In this document: one piece after another, positions 37,372 to 47,617 of the stretch
Layout: each line of letters opens with the position of its first letter
Position numbering within the stretch: position 1 is the first letter of the stretch
Assembly (NCBI RefSeq): GCF_003932755.1
Contig: NZ_CP024202.1
Span: 4,030,001 to 4,094,000 of the forward strand
Length of the DNA: 64,000 nt
Source of the DNA: Methylomicrobium sp. wino1
GTDB taxonomy: Bacteria; Pseudomonadota; Gammaproteobacteria; Methylococcales; Methylomonadaceae
Direction of reading: 5' to 3'
Translations under genes and position numbers: made by a program
Notes under the pieces: generated by a model
The model's database searches: none
What the model was told of the DNA's origin: nothing
Seen by the model: only the letters and a program-made list of their open reading frames with translations

Positions 37372-38418
37372 TTACTCCTCGATCCAAATCAACTCGACAC
37401 GGCGATTTTCGGATCGTCCCGCTTCCGTGGCGTTATCGGCAATCGGCTGTGTTTCACCGTAGCCTTTCGCAATCAGTTTGTTGGAGACGCCTTTCATTTT
37501 CAGGTAATCTACGACAGAGGCCGAACGGCGTTGCGACAATCTCATATTGTAATCATGGCTGCCTTCGCTGCTGGCATGTCCCTGAACTTCAATATCATTG
37601 GATTGCGGATGAGCAATGAGATTTTGCGCGACGCCATCCAGAATATCCACGGAGGTCGGCGTCAGTTCGGCTGAATCGAATTTAAAACCGACCCCCTTCA
37701 GTACGAGCCTGATTAAACAGCCTTTCGCGTCGACTACGCCGCCTTTGATGGTGTCGGGGCATTGATCCAGACAATCGTTTATGCCGTCACCGTCCGAATC
37801 GAGAGTCGCGCAATCCGTAATGGCAACCGGTTCAACCCGGGTATCGGCTCGCTGCGCGAGTGTTTTAGGCTTGTCGCCGAACGGAATGACAAAACCCACG
37901 TTAACCGTCATATCATGAAATTCGTCCGTACCGGGTTGTACATGGGCGTTGAGATTATTGTTATATCGATAGCGCACATCGCTACGGACCAAAAAGTTGT
38001 CGTGCAGCTCATAAGAAAAACCGACGCCGGCTTCGCCAATGATGCCCGCTCCGCAATTACCTGAGACACAGCTGTTCATACCGCCCACACCGACGACAGT
38101 ATAAGGCGAAAATTTATCGCGAAAGAAATAGTACTGTAAGTCCGCAGTACCGCCGGTTAGACTCCAGGCGCCATTCGTACCGTTAAAGCCTTCATAGAAG
38201 CCTTTCAATTCGACATTGAAATGTTCATCGATGATTTTACCGAAGCCCATTCCGCCGCCCCAACCGTTGCTTGCATTTCGATCGCCACCGGTATCAACGT
38301 ATGAAGCGAAAGGCGCGATATACCATCGATCGTCTTGGAAGTGATCGTCGGCCTGAACCAGCGGCTGCATACTCATGCCGGCTAATAAAGCGATTGCGAA
38401 TAAATTTTGTTTCGGTAT
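37372..38418 (-). CDS. OmpA-family outer-membrane protein, apparent ATA start
   Basis: 348 residues if translation starts at the ATA codon at 38418, which sits 7 bases behind a good AAGGA site and directly begins the signal peptide (PKQNLFAIALLAGMSMQPLV, cleavage at VQA|DD). The next candidate start is a TTG 99 bases upstream, giving an implausible leader. The mature protein has an eight-strand barrel-like N-terminal half, a Ca-binding type-3 linker (DSDGDGINDCLDQCPD) and a C-terminal OmpA peptidoglycan-binding domain (GVGFKFDSAEL, VQGHASSEGSHDYNMRLSQR, GYGETQP, NRRVELIW). An operator-like site lies 156 bases upstream. Confidence 0.85.
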   Translation of the reverse strand: MPKQNLFAIALLAGMSMQPLVQADDHFQDDRWYIAPFASYVDTGGDRNASNGWGGGMGFGKIIDEHFNVELKGFYEGFNGTNGAWSLTGGTADLQYYFFRDKFSPYTVVGVGGMNSCVSGNCGAGIIGEAGVGFSYELHDNFLVRSDVRYRYNNNLNAHVQPGTDEFHDMTVNVGFVIPFGDKPKTLAQRADTRVEPVAITDCATLDSDGDGINDCLDQCPDTIKGGVVDAKGCLIRLVLKGVGFKFDSAELTPTSVDILDGVAQNLIAHPQSNDIEVQGHASSEGSHDYNMRLSQRRSASVVDYLKMKGVSNKLIAKGYGETQPIADNATEAGRSENRRVELIWIEE

Positions 38419-38573
38419 GGTGTCTTCCTTATTGAAGAAATATGAATGAGAAATGATAAAACCCGTCAATGACTTGCCAAATTCCGTTTGAACATGATGA
38501 TTCAACGGCTTCAGCAAATCATGTTGCTAATAAACCTTGTTAAGTAGCTTAATCGCAACATTCGGTTTTCGTC

Positions 38574-38589
38574 AGTGCGTTACCGCACA
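38574..38589. promoter_or_regulatory. Putative stress-regulon operator, site 7
   Basis: AGTGCGTTACCGCACA preceded by CGTC, 156 bases upstream of the ompA start. Confidence 0.55.
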
Positions 38590-38957
38590 TAGCGTCCTTT
38601 CCGAATAAAATATTTATTAAACCCGTATCGTGCATTCAGTTCATCGACTCCGATTGTCCTGCCCAGTCTAAATTAAACAGTAACTCAAGTTCTTCTATTC
38701 GTTCAGCCCCTGTATTTAAAACACTTTAGAATTTCGCCTCCCCTTGAAAAAAACTTTGTTTGTGTTGGTAGTTGAAAAGACATTGAAACCGTCATCCCGG
38801 CAGGGATTGCCGAGATCCAGACCGCAAGGATGTGAAAAACCCTCGCCCTCCATGGCCTCTGGTCCCCGGCAGTCCATGCAGGGGGACGCCAACAACTAAC
38901 GCAAGTCTAGCTTTGAAAAGGGGATTTATTTAAATATTCTCTCTAACCCCTCGCCTC

Positions 38958-39067
38958 GGCAACTGCTGAGTGACAAGAATGTCACGAATGCAGAAAATGC
39001 AGGAGCATTTTTCTGCTGCCCTGTATCAGAATAGTTGTCGCCTAAAGCGCCTACTGTTGGTGCCCTA
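38958..39067. repeat. Family F dispersed repeat, copy 2
   Basis: 110 bases, an inverted copy of the sequence at 6139-6232, with a 16-base internal difference. The shared core AATGCAGAAAATGCAGGAGC is exact. Confidence 0.65.
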
Positions 39068-39203
39068 CCTCCTGGATGAGCCCCATAAATGGGGTGAATG
39101 CAGAGAAATGACGGGGTCATTTCCTGTCCATGCAGTCGTCTTTTCCAAAAGGGACCGACTACTTACCAAGCTCTTCATTCCCGCATGACGACTCATTTCC
39201 GTA

Positions 39204-39219
39204 TATACGCTAACGAACT
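39204..39219. promoter_or_regulatory. Putative stress-regulon operator, site 8 (weak)
   Basis: TATACGCTAACGAACT; the complement matches GTCAGTTCGTTAGCG, so half of the motif is good. No gene starts nearby (xfp ends at 39389), so it may be a relic. Confidence 0.3.
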
Positions 39220-39314
39220 GACTGTCTTCAGTTTTAAGGTTAGAGTTTTTCAAAGTTTGCGGCGTGGATAAGTCCCCGAACATGTATTTCAACGAGATAG
39301 AACGCCCAACCGTT

Positions 39315-39372
39315 TGTCAATGGCCAACAGAATTGAGCCAGTTTTGGCCATTAAATTGAGCCACTTTTCCAG
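39315..39372. mobile_element. Possible IS21-type terminal remnant
   Basis: The tandem pattern AATTGAGCCAGTTTTGGCCA then TTAAATTGAGCCACTTTTCC resembles the multiple terminal repeats of some IS21-family elements. No transposase gene is present. The call rests on memory of such ends and is tentative. Confidence 0.35.
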
Positions 39373-39388
39373 GGTTACGATGCTTGAT

Positions 39389-41761
39389 TTAGCTTTGATT
39401 TGAGTCGATAACTTTCCATTTCCAGTGACGAATTTCCGGCATATCCTCGCCATGCTTCCTGATGTATTGTTTGTGTTCGATGAGCTTGTCTCGCATGGCT
39501 TGCTTGGCGTAGGCAGCTCGAGCTCCCAATTGCGGGAGGCGGTCAATGACATCGCCAACCAAATGAAACCGGTCCAGGTCGTTCAATACCGTCATGTCGA
39601 AGGGCGTAGTAGTGGTGCCTTCTTCTTTGAAACCGCGCACATGCAGGTTCGAGTGGTTACTGCGACGATAGGTCAACCGATGAATGAGCAATGGATAACC
39701 GTGGAAGGCGAAGATGATCGGCTTATCCTTGGTAAAAAGTAAATCGAAATCTTTGTCGCTCAGACCATTCGGATGTTCGCTTTGGGTCTGGAGTTTCATC
39801 AAGTCGACTACATTGATCACCCTAACTTTCAGTTCCGGGAAATATTCCCGCAACAACTCGACGGCAGCCAAGGTTTCTAGCGTCGGTACGTCGCCGCAGC
39901 ATGCCATGACGACATCCGGTTCGCCATCCTGATCGTTGCTGGCCCACGGCCAAATACCCAAACCAGCGGTACAGTGCTTAATGGCCTCATCCATGTCTAA
40001 CCACTGCGGCGAGGGTTGCTTGCCGGCAACGATAACGTTGACATAATTGCGGCTACGCAGGCAATGATCGGTTACCGAAAGCAGCGTATTCGCATCGGGC
40101 GGCAGAAAGACACGAATGACTTCCGCCTTTTTGTTCACGACATGGTCCATGAAGCCGGGATCCTGATGACTAAAACCGTTATGATCCTGTCGCCAGACGT
40201 GCGAAGAAAGCAGATAGTTCAAAGATGCAATTGGGCGGCGCCAAGGAATCTGATTCGAGACCTTGAGCCATTTGGCATGCTGGTTGAACATCGAATCAAT
40301 GATGTGGATAAACGCTTCGTAGCAAGAGAAAAATCCGTGACGCCCTGTCAGCAGGTAACCTTCGAGCCAACCCTCGCACTGATGCTCGCTCAATATCTCC
40401 ATCACCCGGCCATCGGCGGCAACGTGATCGTCGCCGGGCACAATTTCCGCGGTCGAGCAACGGCTCGTCACTTCGAACACAGCGCCCCAGCGGTTTGAAT
40501 TCGTTTCATCCGGACTAAAGACACGGAAGTTTTTAGGGTTCCGTTTGATCACGTCGCGGATAAATTCCCCTTGTACTCGAGTGGATTCGGCCTCCACGTG
40601 GCCCGGCTTGGACACCTTAACCTCGTAGTCGTGAAAATCAGGCAGATGCAGTTGCTGTAACAAGAGCCCTCCGTTGGCGTGGGGATTGGCGCTCATGCGC
40701 CGATCTCCAGCCGGCGCCAATTCAGCCAATTCGGCAACCAATTTGCCGGTCTTGTCGAACAATTGCTTCGGATGGTAGTTTTTCAACCACTTTTCCAGAA
40801 TCTTCACATGCCCCGCTTCACTCATGTCGCCCATCGGAACCTGATGCGATCGAAATGTTCCCTCGGTAGGTTTGTCATCGACTTCCTTAGGGCCGGTCCA
40901 GCCTTTCGGAGAGCGTAAGATGATCATAGGCCAATTCGGACGCGCTTTGAATCCGTTGGCGCGGGCGTCAGTTTGGATGCGTTGGATCTCGCCGAACACG
41001 GTGTCCAGCGTAGCCGCCATCAGCTGATGCATCGCCATCGGATCGTCACCTTCGACGAAATACGGCGTGTAACCGAGGCCACGAAACATCGCGTCCAGTT
41101 CGTCATGCGGAATGCGCGCCAAAACCGTGGGGCCGGCAATTTTATAGCCATTCAAATGCAGGATGGGCAACACGGCACCGTCGTGGACCGGATTGAGAAA
41201 TTTATTCGAATGCCAACTGGCAGCCAAAGGACCGGTCTCTGCCTCACCATCGCCGACTACACATGCAACGATCAAATCGGGATTGTCGAACGCTGCCCCG
41301 TAGGCATGCGACAGCGAATAACCCAGCTCGCCTCCCTCGTGAATCGAGCCCGGTGTTTCAGGTGCGACGTGACTCGGTATTCCGCCGGGGAAGGAAAACT
41401 GTTTGAACAGCCGCTTCATCCCCGACTCATTTTGGGCGATATTGGGATACACCTCGCTGTAGGTACCCTCTAGATAGGCATTCGCCACCAGCGCGGGTCC
41501 GCCATGCCCCGGCCCGGTAATGTAGATTACATTTAGATCATGCATCTTGATAACACGGTTCAAGTGGACGTAGGCAAAGTTTAGCCCCGGCGTCGTGCCC
41601 CAGTGCCCAAGTAGGCGCGGTTTGATGTGCGCCTGCTTGAGCGGCTTCTTCAACAGCGGATTGTCGTAGAGATAAATCTGGCCAACCGAGAGATAGTTCG
41701 CCGCAGACCAATAGGCGTCAATTTTCCTCAGCAATTCAGGATTCAGAGTTTGTGTGTTCAT
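39389..41761 (-). CDS. xfp: Xylulose-5-phosphate/fructose-6-phosphate phosphoketolase
   Basis: A 790-residue thiamine-diphosphate enzyme that splits xylulose 5-P (and/or fructose 6-P) with phosphate into acetyl-phosphate and glyceraldehyde 3-P (or erythrose 4-P). Motifs: [20 protein letters not shown] near residue 50, [20 protein letters not shown], and the ThDP motif [20 protein letters not shown] near residue 170, plus [13 protein letters not shown] late in the protein. Length is normal. In methanotrophs this gives a short route from ribulose-monophosphate-cycle sugars to C2 units. Its ATG lies inside the stop of the ATPase-YihY gene (ATGA overlap) with AGGA 9 bases upstream, so the two are translationally coupled. 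No acetate kinase gene is nearby. Confidence 0.95.
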   Translation of the reverse strand: MNTQTLNPELLRKIDAYWSAANYLSVGQIYLYDNPLLKKPLKQAHIKPRLLGHWGTTPGLNFAYVHLNRVIKMHDLNVIYITGPGHGGPALVANAYLEGTYSEVYPNIAQNESGMKRLFKQFSFPGGIPSHVAPETPGSIHEGGELGYSLSHAYGAAFDNPDLIVACVVGDGEAETGPLAASWHSNKFLNPVHDGAVLPILHLNGYKIAGPTVLARIPHDELDAMFRGLGYTPYFVEGDDPMAMHQLMAATLDTVFGEIQRIQTDARANGFKARPNWPMIILRSPKGWTGPKEVDDKPTEGTFRSHQVPMGDMSEAGHVKILEKWLKNYHPKQLFDKTGKLVAELAELAPAGDRRMSANPHANGGLLLQQLHLPDFHDYEVKVSKPGHVEAESTRVQGEFIRDVIKRNPKNFRVFSPDETNSNRWGAVFEVTSRCSTAEIVPGDDHVAADGRVMEILSEHQCEGWLEGYLLTGRHGFFSCYEAFIHIIDSMFNQHAKWLKVSNQIPWRRPIASLNYLLSSHVWRQDHNGFSHQDPGFMDHVVNKKAEVIRVFLPPDANTLLSVTDHCLRSRNYVNVIVAGKQPSPQWLDMDEAIKHCTAGLGIWPWASNDQDGEPDVVMACCGDVPTLETLAAVELLREYFPELKVRVINVVDLMKLQTQSEHPNGLSDKDFDLLFTKDKPIIFAFHGYPLLIHRLTYRRSNHSNLHVRGFKEEGTTTTPFDMTVLNDLDRFHLVGDVIDRLPQLGARAAYAKQAMRDKLIEHKQYIRKHGEDMPEIRHWKWKVIDSNQS

Positions 41762-44700
41762 GGTTTATTGTCCTGTGTTAAGCGCGCCATAGGGGGTTCC
41801 TCGGTGCTACGTTCTTCGGCCTGAGCGGCGCACAAGCAAGCGCCGAAGATGAAAATGCACCCGAAAAGGTAAATCCACAGCAGTAAGGCCATGATCCCGC
41901 CGAACGCCCCGTAAACCGCATTCAACGTGGCGAAGTCCTTAAGGTAAACAACGAAGAGATTTTCCGCTACGTACAACATTGCCGTAGCGCACAAAGCGGC
42001 AATCCAGACTTCGGCAAAGTGCGTGGGTCGGCTCGGAGCCAGCTGGTAAAAAAGACTTAGACTGAGGAAAACCACCAGCGAAGAGATGAAAAAGTTTCCC
42101 AAGGTATAGACCCAAGAATTGAAATCATAGATTGGAATGAGCCAATCCTGCGTCAATTTCGCCAGCACCGGCACCGCGACGCTTAAAAGTACCACGCAGA
42201 CCATAATGACAAGAAAAACCAAGCTTTTAAGTGGTCGCCGCCACCAATTGGAGGTCTCGCTGCCCCATGCGCGGTTGGTGGCAGAGATCAGTGTGGTGAA
42301 GATTTGCAACGCTGCCCAAGCAAGCATGAGAAATGCCACCACTCCCATCTGACCGCGCGCTTCGACTACACCGGTCATCGCGTCAAAAATGTAACTTTCC
42401 TTATCGCCACTCATCGGAACATAAGTTTCTACATAAGCAATGATTGCTATTCCGGCCCGGTCTTGGTCAATGAAGATCGAGGCAATCGTGACAAACAGGA
42501 TAACCAAAGGAAATAGCGAGAAGAATGCATAGTAGGAGAACGCTCCGGCCCACTGCGCTCCATCTATAACCGAAAACTTTTTCAGGGCAAGCCAGGGTAT
42601 GGTCCAAACTCTGCTAGTCTTTTGATTGAGCCGGGTGGCAGATTCAAACGGTGCCGCCTTCCTTTGCTGTCCTGCGAGCCGCACCACCTTCACTATCTCC
42701 AAAATCAACAATGGAATGGCGCCCAAGGCGAGCAGAAGTAAACTATCGCTGAACGGCATGTATGACGTCTTCAGGAAGCGACCCAGCGTTTCGTTATGCT
42801 GGCTCCACACCTGTAGGCCGAATGAAACGGCAACCACAAGCATGAGATTGATATTCGTGAATAGAGAAATACGCCACACCGGCTTGCTTTCGCTGCGAAC
42901 GCCGAAGGACCGCAACAATTCAGCGAAGACCAGTACAGAAAAAGCGTAGGTGCGCGCAATTTCCGTGGTTTCCACTTTCAACATATACCAGTAAACCACG
43001 AACGCCACACCTGCCGTGAGTATACCCGTGAAGGCCATCGTACGGAGAAATTTGGGAGTCGTAATGCGCTCTGAGTGAGGGCGCGGGCTGCGATTCATTA
43101 CGTCGGAATCGATGGGATCGGTAGCCAGACAAAGCGCAGGCAGACCGTCGGTCACGAGATTAATCCAAAGTAGGTGAATCGGCAGCAGCGGCGTCGGCAG
43201 GCCAATGATTACGCAGACGGTCATCAACAGCAATTCGCCGGTGTTACCCGCCAGCAAGTATTGGAGCGTCTTGCGGATATTGTCGTAGATACCGCGCCCC
43301 TCTTCGACGGCGGCGACGATGGAGGCAAAGTTGTCATCGGTGATGATCATGTCTGCCGCCTGCTTGGTAACTTCCGTACCGGCTCGCCCCATGGCAATAC
43401 CTATGTCGGCGCCTTTGATGGCCGGGGCGTCGTTAACACCGTCGCCGGTCATCGCCACGACCGCATCATTCGTTTGCCAGGCGCGAATAATGCGTAGCTT
43501 GTGCTCAGCGGTAACGCGGGCGTATACGGCTATTTCGGGCGCGTGCTGAAGAAGATCCCGGTCGGACATTTTGTCCAGCTCGATGCCCGCGACTGCTCTG
43601 TCTTCGTCTGATGCGATACCGATTTCCCGCGCAATGGCCGTTGCAGTATCGGGATGATCGCCGGTAATCATCACTACGCGAATGCCGGCGGCGCGGCATT
43701 TTGCAACAGCGACCTTGGCTTCTTGGCGGGGTGGATCAACCATTCCCGACAGGCCCACGAATACGAGATCATGCTCCACATCGTCAGCTGTTAAGTCGGC
43801 GGCTACCGTCTTATCCAGGTCGCGATAAGCAGAACCGAGCACACGCAGGGCTTGCTGCGCCATCGCGGTATTTTGCGCGACAATGGTCTGTCGATCTTCG
43901 TCCGTCATCGGGCGCACTCCAGTGCCGGTATAAAGGTTTGTGCAGCGTTCTAACAGTACATCGGGCGCTCCGTTGATGAAGGCACGCAGTTTTCCGTCCT
44001 GCATTTTACGTATCATTGTGCTGAGTTTGCGATCGGAGTCGAAAGGTATTTCTTGTTGCTTGGGCAGTTTTCGTTCAATGCTCTCATAGTCACCGCCAGC
44101 CTTGGCGCCGGCCGCCAACAATGCACCTTCGGTGGGGTCGCCAATAACTTTCCAGTTCTCCTTTTCCTGAACCAAATGGGCGTTGTTGCAGCCGAGGATG
44201 ATAGTCGCAAGTTCGAGCAACGGCTCCGCGTGCTCGGCTTCCGCCTTCTTGCCCTCAAAACGTACTTCGCCTTCCGGTTCATAACCAAGGCCTGTGACCT
44301 CGTAACTTTGGTTTGCGACGTAAAGCGCACGCACGGTCATTTCGCCCATCGTCAAAGTACCGGTTTTGTCCGTGCAGATGGTCGTGGTCGACCCCAGCGT
44401 CTCGACTGCGGCCAGTTTGCGTACGAGCGCATGGCGACGGGACATGCGCAATACGCCGAGCGAGAGCGCCACCGTGACGACCGCAGGTAGTCCTTCCGGT
44501 ACTGCGGCCACCGCGAGACTCACCGAAGTCAAGGATAACTCGAACAGATCCGTGCCGCGCAGCAATCCTAATCCGAACAGTAGTGCAACAATGCCCAGCG
44601 CCGCCCAAATCAGCATTTGCCCGAAAGACTCGAGTTTTTTCTCCAGCGGAGTTTGTTCCTCCTCTCCGGCCTTTTCAATCAGACCGGCAATACGACCCAA

Positions 44701-45384
44701 CTCGGTCTGCATGGCTGTGGCCACGACGACGGCCTGGCCAGTACCCATCGCGACGCTGGTGCCCATGAACACCATATTCTCGCGGTCGGCAAGCGGGATA
44801 TCGCCTTGATCTAAAGTCACAGTCCGCTTAATCACCGCCAACGATTCGCCGGTCAGCGTCGCTTCGATGCACTTGAGCGAGGCCGCTTCCAAAAGCCGGG
44901 CATCGGCAGCGATCAAGTCGCCAGCTTCTAGCGCTAGAATGTCACCGCTGACTATTCCCGAGGCCGGAATCGACGTGACCTTACCATCTCGCAACACCTT
45001 GGCCTCGGGCGCGGTCATTTTCTTGAGCGCCGCGATGGACTGCTCGGCTTTGAATTCCTGGTAGAAGCCGATGACGGCGTTGAGGACGACGATGGCGAAA
45101 ATCGCAATAGCATCCATCATTTCGCCCAACAGGCCAGAGACGACGCCGGCTGCGATTAGAACCCAGATGATCAAACTTTTGAACTGGTCGAAGAAAATCC
45201 GCAACGGACTGATGCGCTTGCCTTCCTTCAACGCATTCGGGCCGTTGGCGGTGAGGCGAAGGCCCGCTTCCTGTGCCGTTAGTCCAGCTTCTGAAGATTT
45301 GAGCTGCGCCAGCGTTTCCTCGGCGGACTGACTGTACCAGGCCTTGCTTTTTGGTTGTTCGGTGGCGGCGGATGCTCTAGTCAT
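41758..45384 (-). CDS. P-type cation ATPase fused to a YihY/BrkB-like membrane domain
   Basis: A 1208-residue single frame. Residues 1-905 form a complete P2-type ATPase: TGES near 175, PEGLPAVV, phosphorylation motif CTDKTGTLT near 338, [10 protein letters not shown] near 645, and a full set of C-terminal membrane helices. PEGL and general layout point to Ca/Mn-type or related cation pumps; the ion is not determined. After a linker, residues 925-1190 form a separate six-helix YihY/BrkB-type domain ([40 protein letters not shown]). The fusion is unusual. AAGGA precedes the ATG by 9 bases, and the stop overlaps the xfp start. Base composition is more GC-rich than the neighbouring accessory genes. 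Confidence 0.9.
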   Translation of the reverse strand: MTRASAATEQPKSKAWYSQSAEETLAQLKSSEAGLTAQEAGLRLTANGPNALKEGKRISPLRIFFDQFKSLIIWVLIAAGVVSGLLGEMMDAIAIFAIVVLNAVIGFYQEFKAEQSIAALKKMTAPEAKVLRDGKVTSIPASGIVSGDILALEAGDLIAADARLLEAASLKCIEATLTGESLAVIKRTVTLDQGDIPLADRENMVFMGTSVAMGTGQAVVVATAMQTELGRIAGLIEKAGEEEQTPLEKKLESFGQMLIWAALGIVALLFGLGLLRGTDLFELSLTSVSLAVAAVPEGLPAVVTVALSLGVLRMSRRHALVRKLAAVETLGSTTTICTDKTGTLTMGEMTVRALYVANQSYEVTGLGYEPEGEVRFEGKKAEAEHAEPLLELATIILGCNNAHLVQEKENWKVIGDPTEGALLAAGAKAGGDYESIERKLPKQQEIPFDSDRKLSTMIRKMQDGKLRAFINGAPDVLLERCTNLYTGTGVRPMTDEDRQTIVAQNTAMAQQALRVLGSAYRDLDKTVAADLTADDVEHDLVFVGLSGMVDPPRQEAKVAVAKCRAAGIRVVMITGDHPDTATAIAREIGIASDEDRAVAGIELDKMSDRDLLQHAPEIAVYARVTAEHKLRIIRAWQTNDAVVAMTGDGVNDAPAIKGADIGIAMGRAGTEVTKQAADMIITDDNFASIVAAVEEGRGIYDNIRKTLQYLLAGNTGELLLMTVCVIIGLPTPLLPIHLLWINLVTDGLPALCLATDPIDSDVMNRSPRPHSERITTPKFLRTMAFTGILTAGVAFVVYWYMLKVETTEIARTYAFSVLVFAELLRSFGVRSESKPVWRISLFTNINLMLVVAVSFGLQVWSQHNETLGRFLKTSYMPFSDSLLLLALGAIPLLILEIVKVVRLAGQQRKAAPFESATRLNQKTSRVWTIPWLALKKFSVIDGAQWAGAFSYYAFFSLFPLVILFVTIASIFIDQDRAGIAIIAYVETYVPMSGDKESYIFDAMTGVVEARGQMGVVAFLMLAWAALQIFTTLISATNRAWGSETSNWWRRPLKSLVFLVIMVCVVLLSVAVPVLAKLTQDWLIPIYDFNSWVYTLGNFFISSLVVFLSLSLFYQLAPSRPTHFAEVWIAALCATAMLYVAENLFVVYLKDFATLNAVYGAFGGIMALLLWIYLFGCIFIFGACLCAAQAEERSTEEPPMARLTQDNKP

Positions 45385-45537
45385 GCATAGGATCCTTCAA
45401 CTGCCAGGCTTGCCCTTGGCGGGGCTTTCCTTTCGGACACAGTTCTCTCTAAGCGCGTAGCAAAACAGTACGACTGGTTCAGCCACATTCGAAAATTCCG
45501 CAACCGTAACGATAACCGCACGGAGTATGTATTTACT

Positions 45538-45894
45538 TCAGCGGCAATGCTTCTTGGTAACCGATTCATCTATCCAGTATCCTTGGCGATCGTAATGTTG
45601 ATGCAGTTCTGTCTCATAATCTCTGGTTAGCTGAGATTCCTCCGTATATTCCGGTGATTGTTTGATGGCCTCACAGGTGAGATTAATGAAGACTGTCGAT
45701 TCACTCCAACTAACCCGCACGATCCATTTCGGTGAAACCAGGACCTTTTTTCCTGGCCACCAGTTTTGCGTATCGATGATCAAATAGCGAATCGTCCAGT
45801 ATTGATCATCGAAGTAGAATTCTTCCACTTTCCCTATTTCTTCATCGAGGCTGTGCAATTTGTAACCTTTTAGTGTTTTGGCTTTGTTGAACAT
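45538..45894 (-). CDS. PRC-barrel domain protein
   Basis: 118 residues from the ATG at 45894 (MFNKAKTLKGYKLHSLDEEI), chosen for AGGAGT 8 bases upstream over a start 12 codons earlier. A PRC barrel covers residues 5-80 (GKVEEFYFDDQYWTIRYLII, KVLVSPKWI), followed by a conserved tail (IKQSPEY, LTRDYETELHQHYDRQGYW). Proteins of this shape are common stress-associated genes near CsbD and BON genes; the role is unknown. An operator-like site lies 259 bases upstream. Confidence 0.85.
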   Translation of the reverse strand: MFNKAKTLKGYKLHSLDEEIGKVEEFYFDDQYWTIRYLIIDTQNWWPGKKVLVSPKWIVRVSWSESTVFINLTCEAIKQSPEYTEESQLTRDYETELHQHYDRQGYWIDESVTKKHCR

Positions 45895-46009
45895 GGGAGT
45901 ACTCCTGGTTTTTTGAGTTTGATTTTGCAATCTATTGTCGTCCGACTGACAGTCATATTTGAAAAACCGCTACATTTTTATCTACAGTTAGCGGTCAAAG
46001 CGAGTAATC

Positions 46010-46069
46010 CTAACGAATAAGGTTAGATTTTGTGAGCAACGCGAACCAAAATCTAACCTTATTCGTTAG
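46010..46069. repeat. Perfect 23-base inverted repeat
   Basis: Arms CTAACGAATAAGGTTAGATT plus TTG, and the exact complement, separated by 14 bases. It lies about 115 bases upstream of the PRC-barrel start. Not clearly a terminator (no T-run), and no target duplication found. Confidence 0.65.
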
Positions 46070-46152
46070 TCACGATCGGATAACTATATAACTGAAGCAG
46101 AGAATGACATTGCCCACTATTTGAATTAATACACTCAACATTGAACTTGGTC

Positions 46153-46168
46153 GGTGCGGCAGCGAACA
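46153..46168. promoter_or_regulatory. Putative stress-regulon operator, site 9
   Basis: GGTGCGGCAGCGAACA preceded by GGTC, 259 bases upstream of the PRC-barrel gene. Confidence 0.45.
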
Positions 46169-46279
46169 TATCTAAGCACAGCCACAGTGTGGTTTTCCAG
46201 TTAGCCCATTTATCCGATAGCTGCGTTACCTTCCGAAGTTCAGGTAAAAGCAGCAATTCCCAATTTGAGGATAAAAAAG

Positions 46280-46480
46280 GGTGCGGGGTGTGCTTGGCGA
46301 GGATGTCGGCGGCAGGGCAGATTTTTGCTCCTGCAAAATCTGCATTCACGCCATCCTTGGCGTTCGAGCCGCCGTCAAGCCCCCATGGATGGGTTTACGG
46401 CGTTCCTCGACAGGCATACCCCGCATCCTGAATACGGCGAAATTTCTCAAACTGGGAATTGCTGAGGTAAAAGCAGAAAT
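46280..46480. repeat. Degenerate family A/F repeat block
   Basis: Pieces related to family F (GCAGATTTTTGCTCCTGCAA) and to the internal part of family A (TTTACGGCGTTCCTCGACAG) occur here without clear ends. No gene is seen between 46170 and 46934. Confidence 0.45.
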
Positions 46481-46521
46481 ATACTCTTCGGTAAATGTCT
46501 TTACTCAATGATGCGGTCTTA

Positions 46522-46537
46522 TGTTCGATAACGTACG
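46522..46537. promoter_or_regulatory. Putative stress-regulon operator, site 10
   Basis: TGTTCGATAACGTACG; the complementary strand reads GTCCGTACGTTATCGAACA, a near-consensus match. It lies 398 bases upstream of the csbD gene at 46935. Confidence 0.5.
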
Positions 46538-46934
46538 GACATTATTTGATGTTTGGGTTAACGTAAATTCGATGTTTGTATAACATCGCACCCCGTTAAT
46601 GCTCAATCATACCAAGCTACAAATCGCTTTTAAGGAATTGGGCGAGAGTAGGAAAGCATTATTTCCTGTTGTAGCCGTATCTGTTTTTTGTGTACGACAC
46701 TGGCAAATAACACCAGTGCGGCTTACATACAGCGTCTGTCGCTTGATCCTGAGTGTGGTTAAGAGGTCTATATGTTGTCGTCATCTGTGGCGGGTTTTGT
46801 TGGAGGGCTAGCTTTTGCCGTTTCCCAGCAAGCCGCACCATTCGACTGAAGCTAGCCCCTAATGGGGAATGGAAAAGGCAATAGCGCTGATTGAAATAGC
46901 GCGAAATTATCATAAACCAAGTGGAGAACTAAAA

Positions 46935-47135
46935 ATGAGCTGGAATCGAATAGAGGGTAATTGGAAGCAATTCAAGGGTAAGGTTAAGGAAACATGGGGC
47001 GATTTGACCGATGATGAAATCGATCAAATCGCCGGTAAACGCGATATTCTTCTTGGCAAAATCCAAGAGAAATACGGGATTGCGCAAGACGAAGCTGAAA
47101 AGAAGGTCAAAGACTTTGAGGATTCGCTCGATTGA
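46935..47135 (+). CDS. CsbD family stress protein (YjbJ-like)
   Basis: 66 residues from the ATG at 46935 (MSWNRIEGNWKQFKGKVKET), with GGAG 8 bases upstream; a start 22 codons earlier has no support. The WNRIEGNWKQFKGKVKExWG opening and the GKRDxLxGKIQEKYG centre are the classic YjbJ form of CsbD, more canonical than the other three CsbD proteins in the window. It is followed by a terminator-like hairpin at 47186. Confidence 0.9.
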   Translation: MSWNRIEGNWKQFKGKVKETWGDLTDDEIDQIAGKRDILLGKIQEKYGIAQDEAEKKVKDFEDSLD

Positions 47136-47185
47136 CCTTGATATGCGGCCACTATAACATTAACCGCATTCTGCGATGACTCAAC

Positions 47186-47213
47186 AACCACCGGCTAAAA
47201 ACCGGTGGTTTCG
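47186..47213 (+). terminator. Hairpin terminator after csbD
   Basis: Perfect stem AACCACCGG/CCGGTGGTT with loop CTAAAAA, followed by TCGATT; the T-run is short. Located 51 bases after the csbD stop. Confidence 0.6.
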
Positions 47214-47266
47214 ATTAACAAATTGAAAATCCGAATACGGCGTCAATGCGGTATAAGCGAGCCAAT

Positions 47267-47313
47267 ATTTTTCACTGCTGAAATGGGTTCGTCCCATTTC
47301 AGCAGTGAAAAAT
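47267..47313. repeat. Perfect 21-base hairpin
   Basis: Arms ATTTTTCACTGCTGAAATGG plus G and the exact complement around a TTCGT loop. No following T-run on either strand beyond the arms. The rest of the 47136-47617 gap shows no gene I would accept. Confidence 0.65.
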
Positions 47314-47617
47314 GACTTACCGATTATTGCCTACGGCGGTCTCAACCTACCTGTCGGCAGGTTCGCCCTGCCCCCCCACTACTCCACATCATCCTATCCT
47401 CAATGCGGCTTCCGTAGCACAATCCCATAAATGTCTTTCGCCGCGTCGCGATGCTTTGCATTTGGTTTCCGCCTGCGCAAATTGCGCAGTCTCCGGCAAA
47501 ACACCCGCCCGGCGCTACGGATATCGGAGACTAAAATCTTGACTTCGCTGCAGCTCCGTTTCCAAGACTTTTAGCACCGTTTATGGTTCGACTGAATAAC
47601 ATCTGCCAAATTAAGTC

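Larger units (their letters stand above)
38590..39388. other. Intergenic region downstream of xfp
   Basis: About 800 bases without a convincing gene. It holds degenerate family C fragments (38700-38760, 38925-38950), a family F repeat, one operator-like site and a stretch resembling an insertion-sequence end. Confidence 0.55.

Noticed and set aside
47312-47542. 76-codon plus-strand frame after the csbD terminator
   Set aside because: Its start lies at the end of a perfect hairpin, composition is not protein-like, and there is no ribosome binding site.
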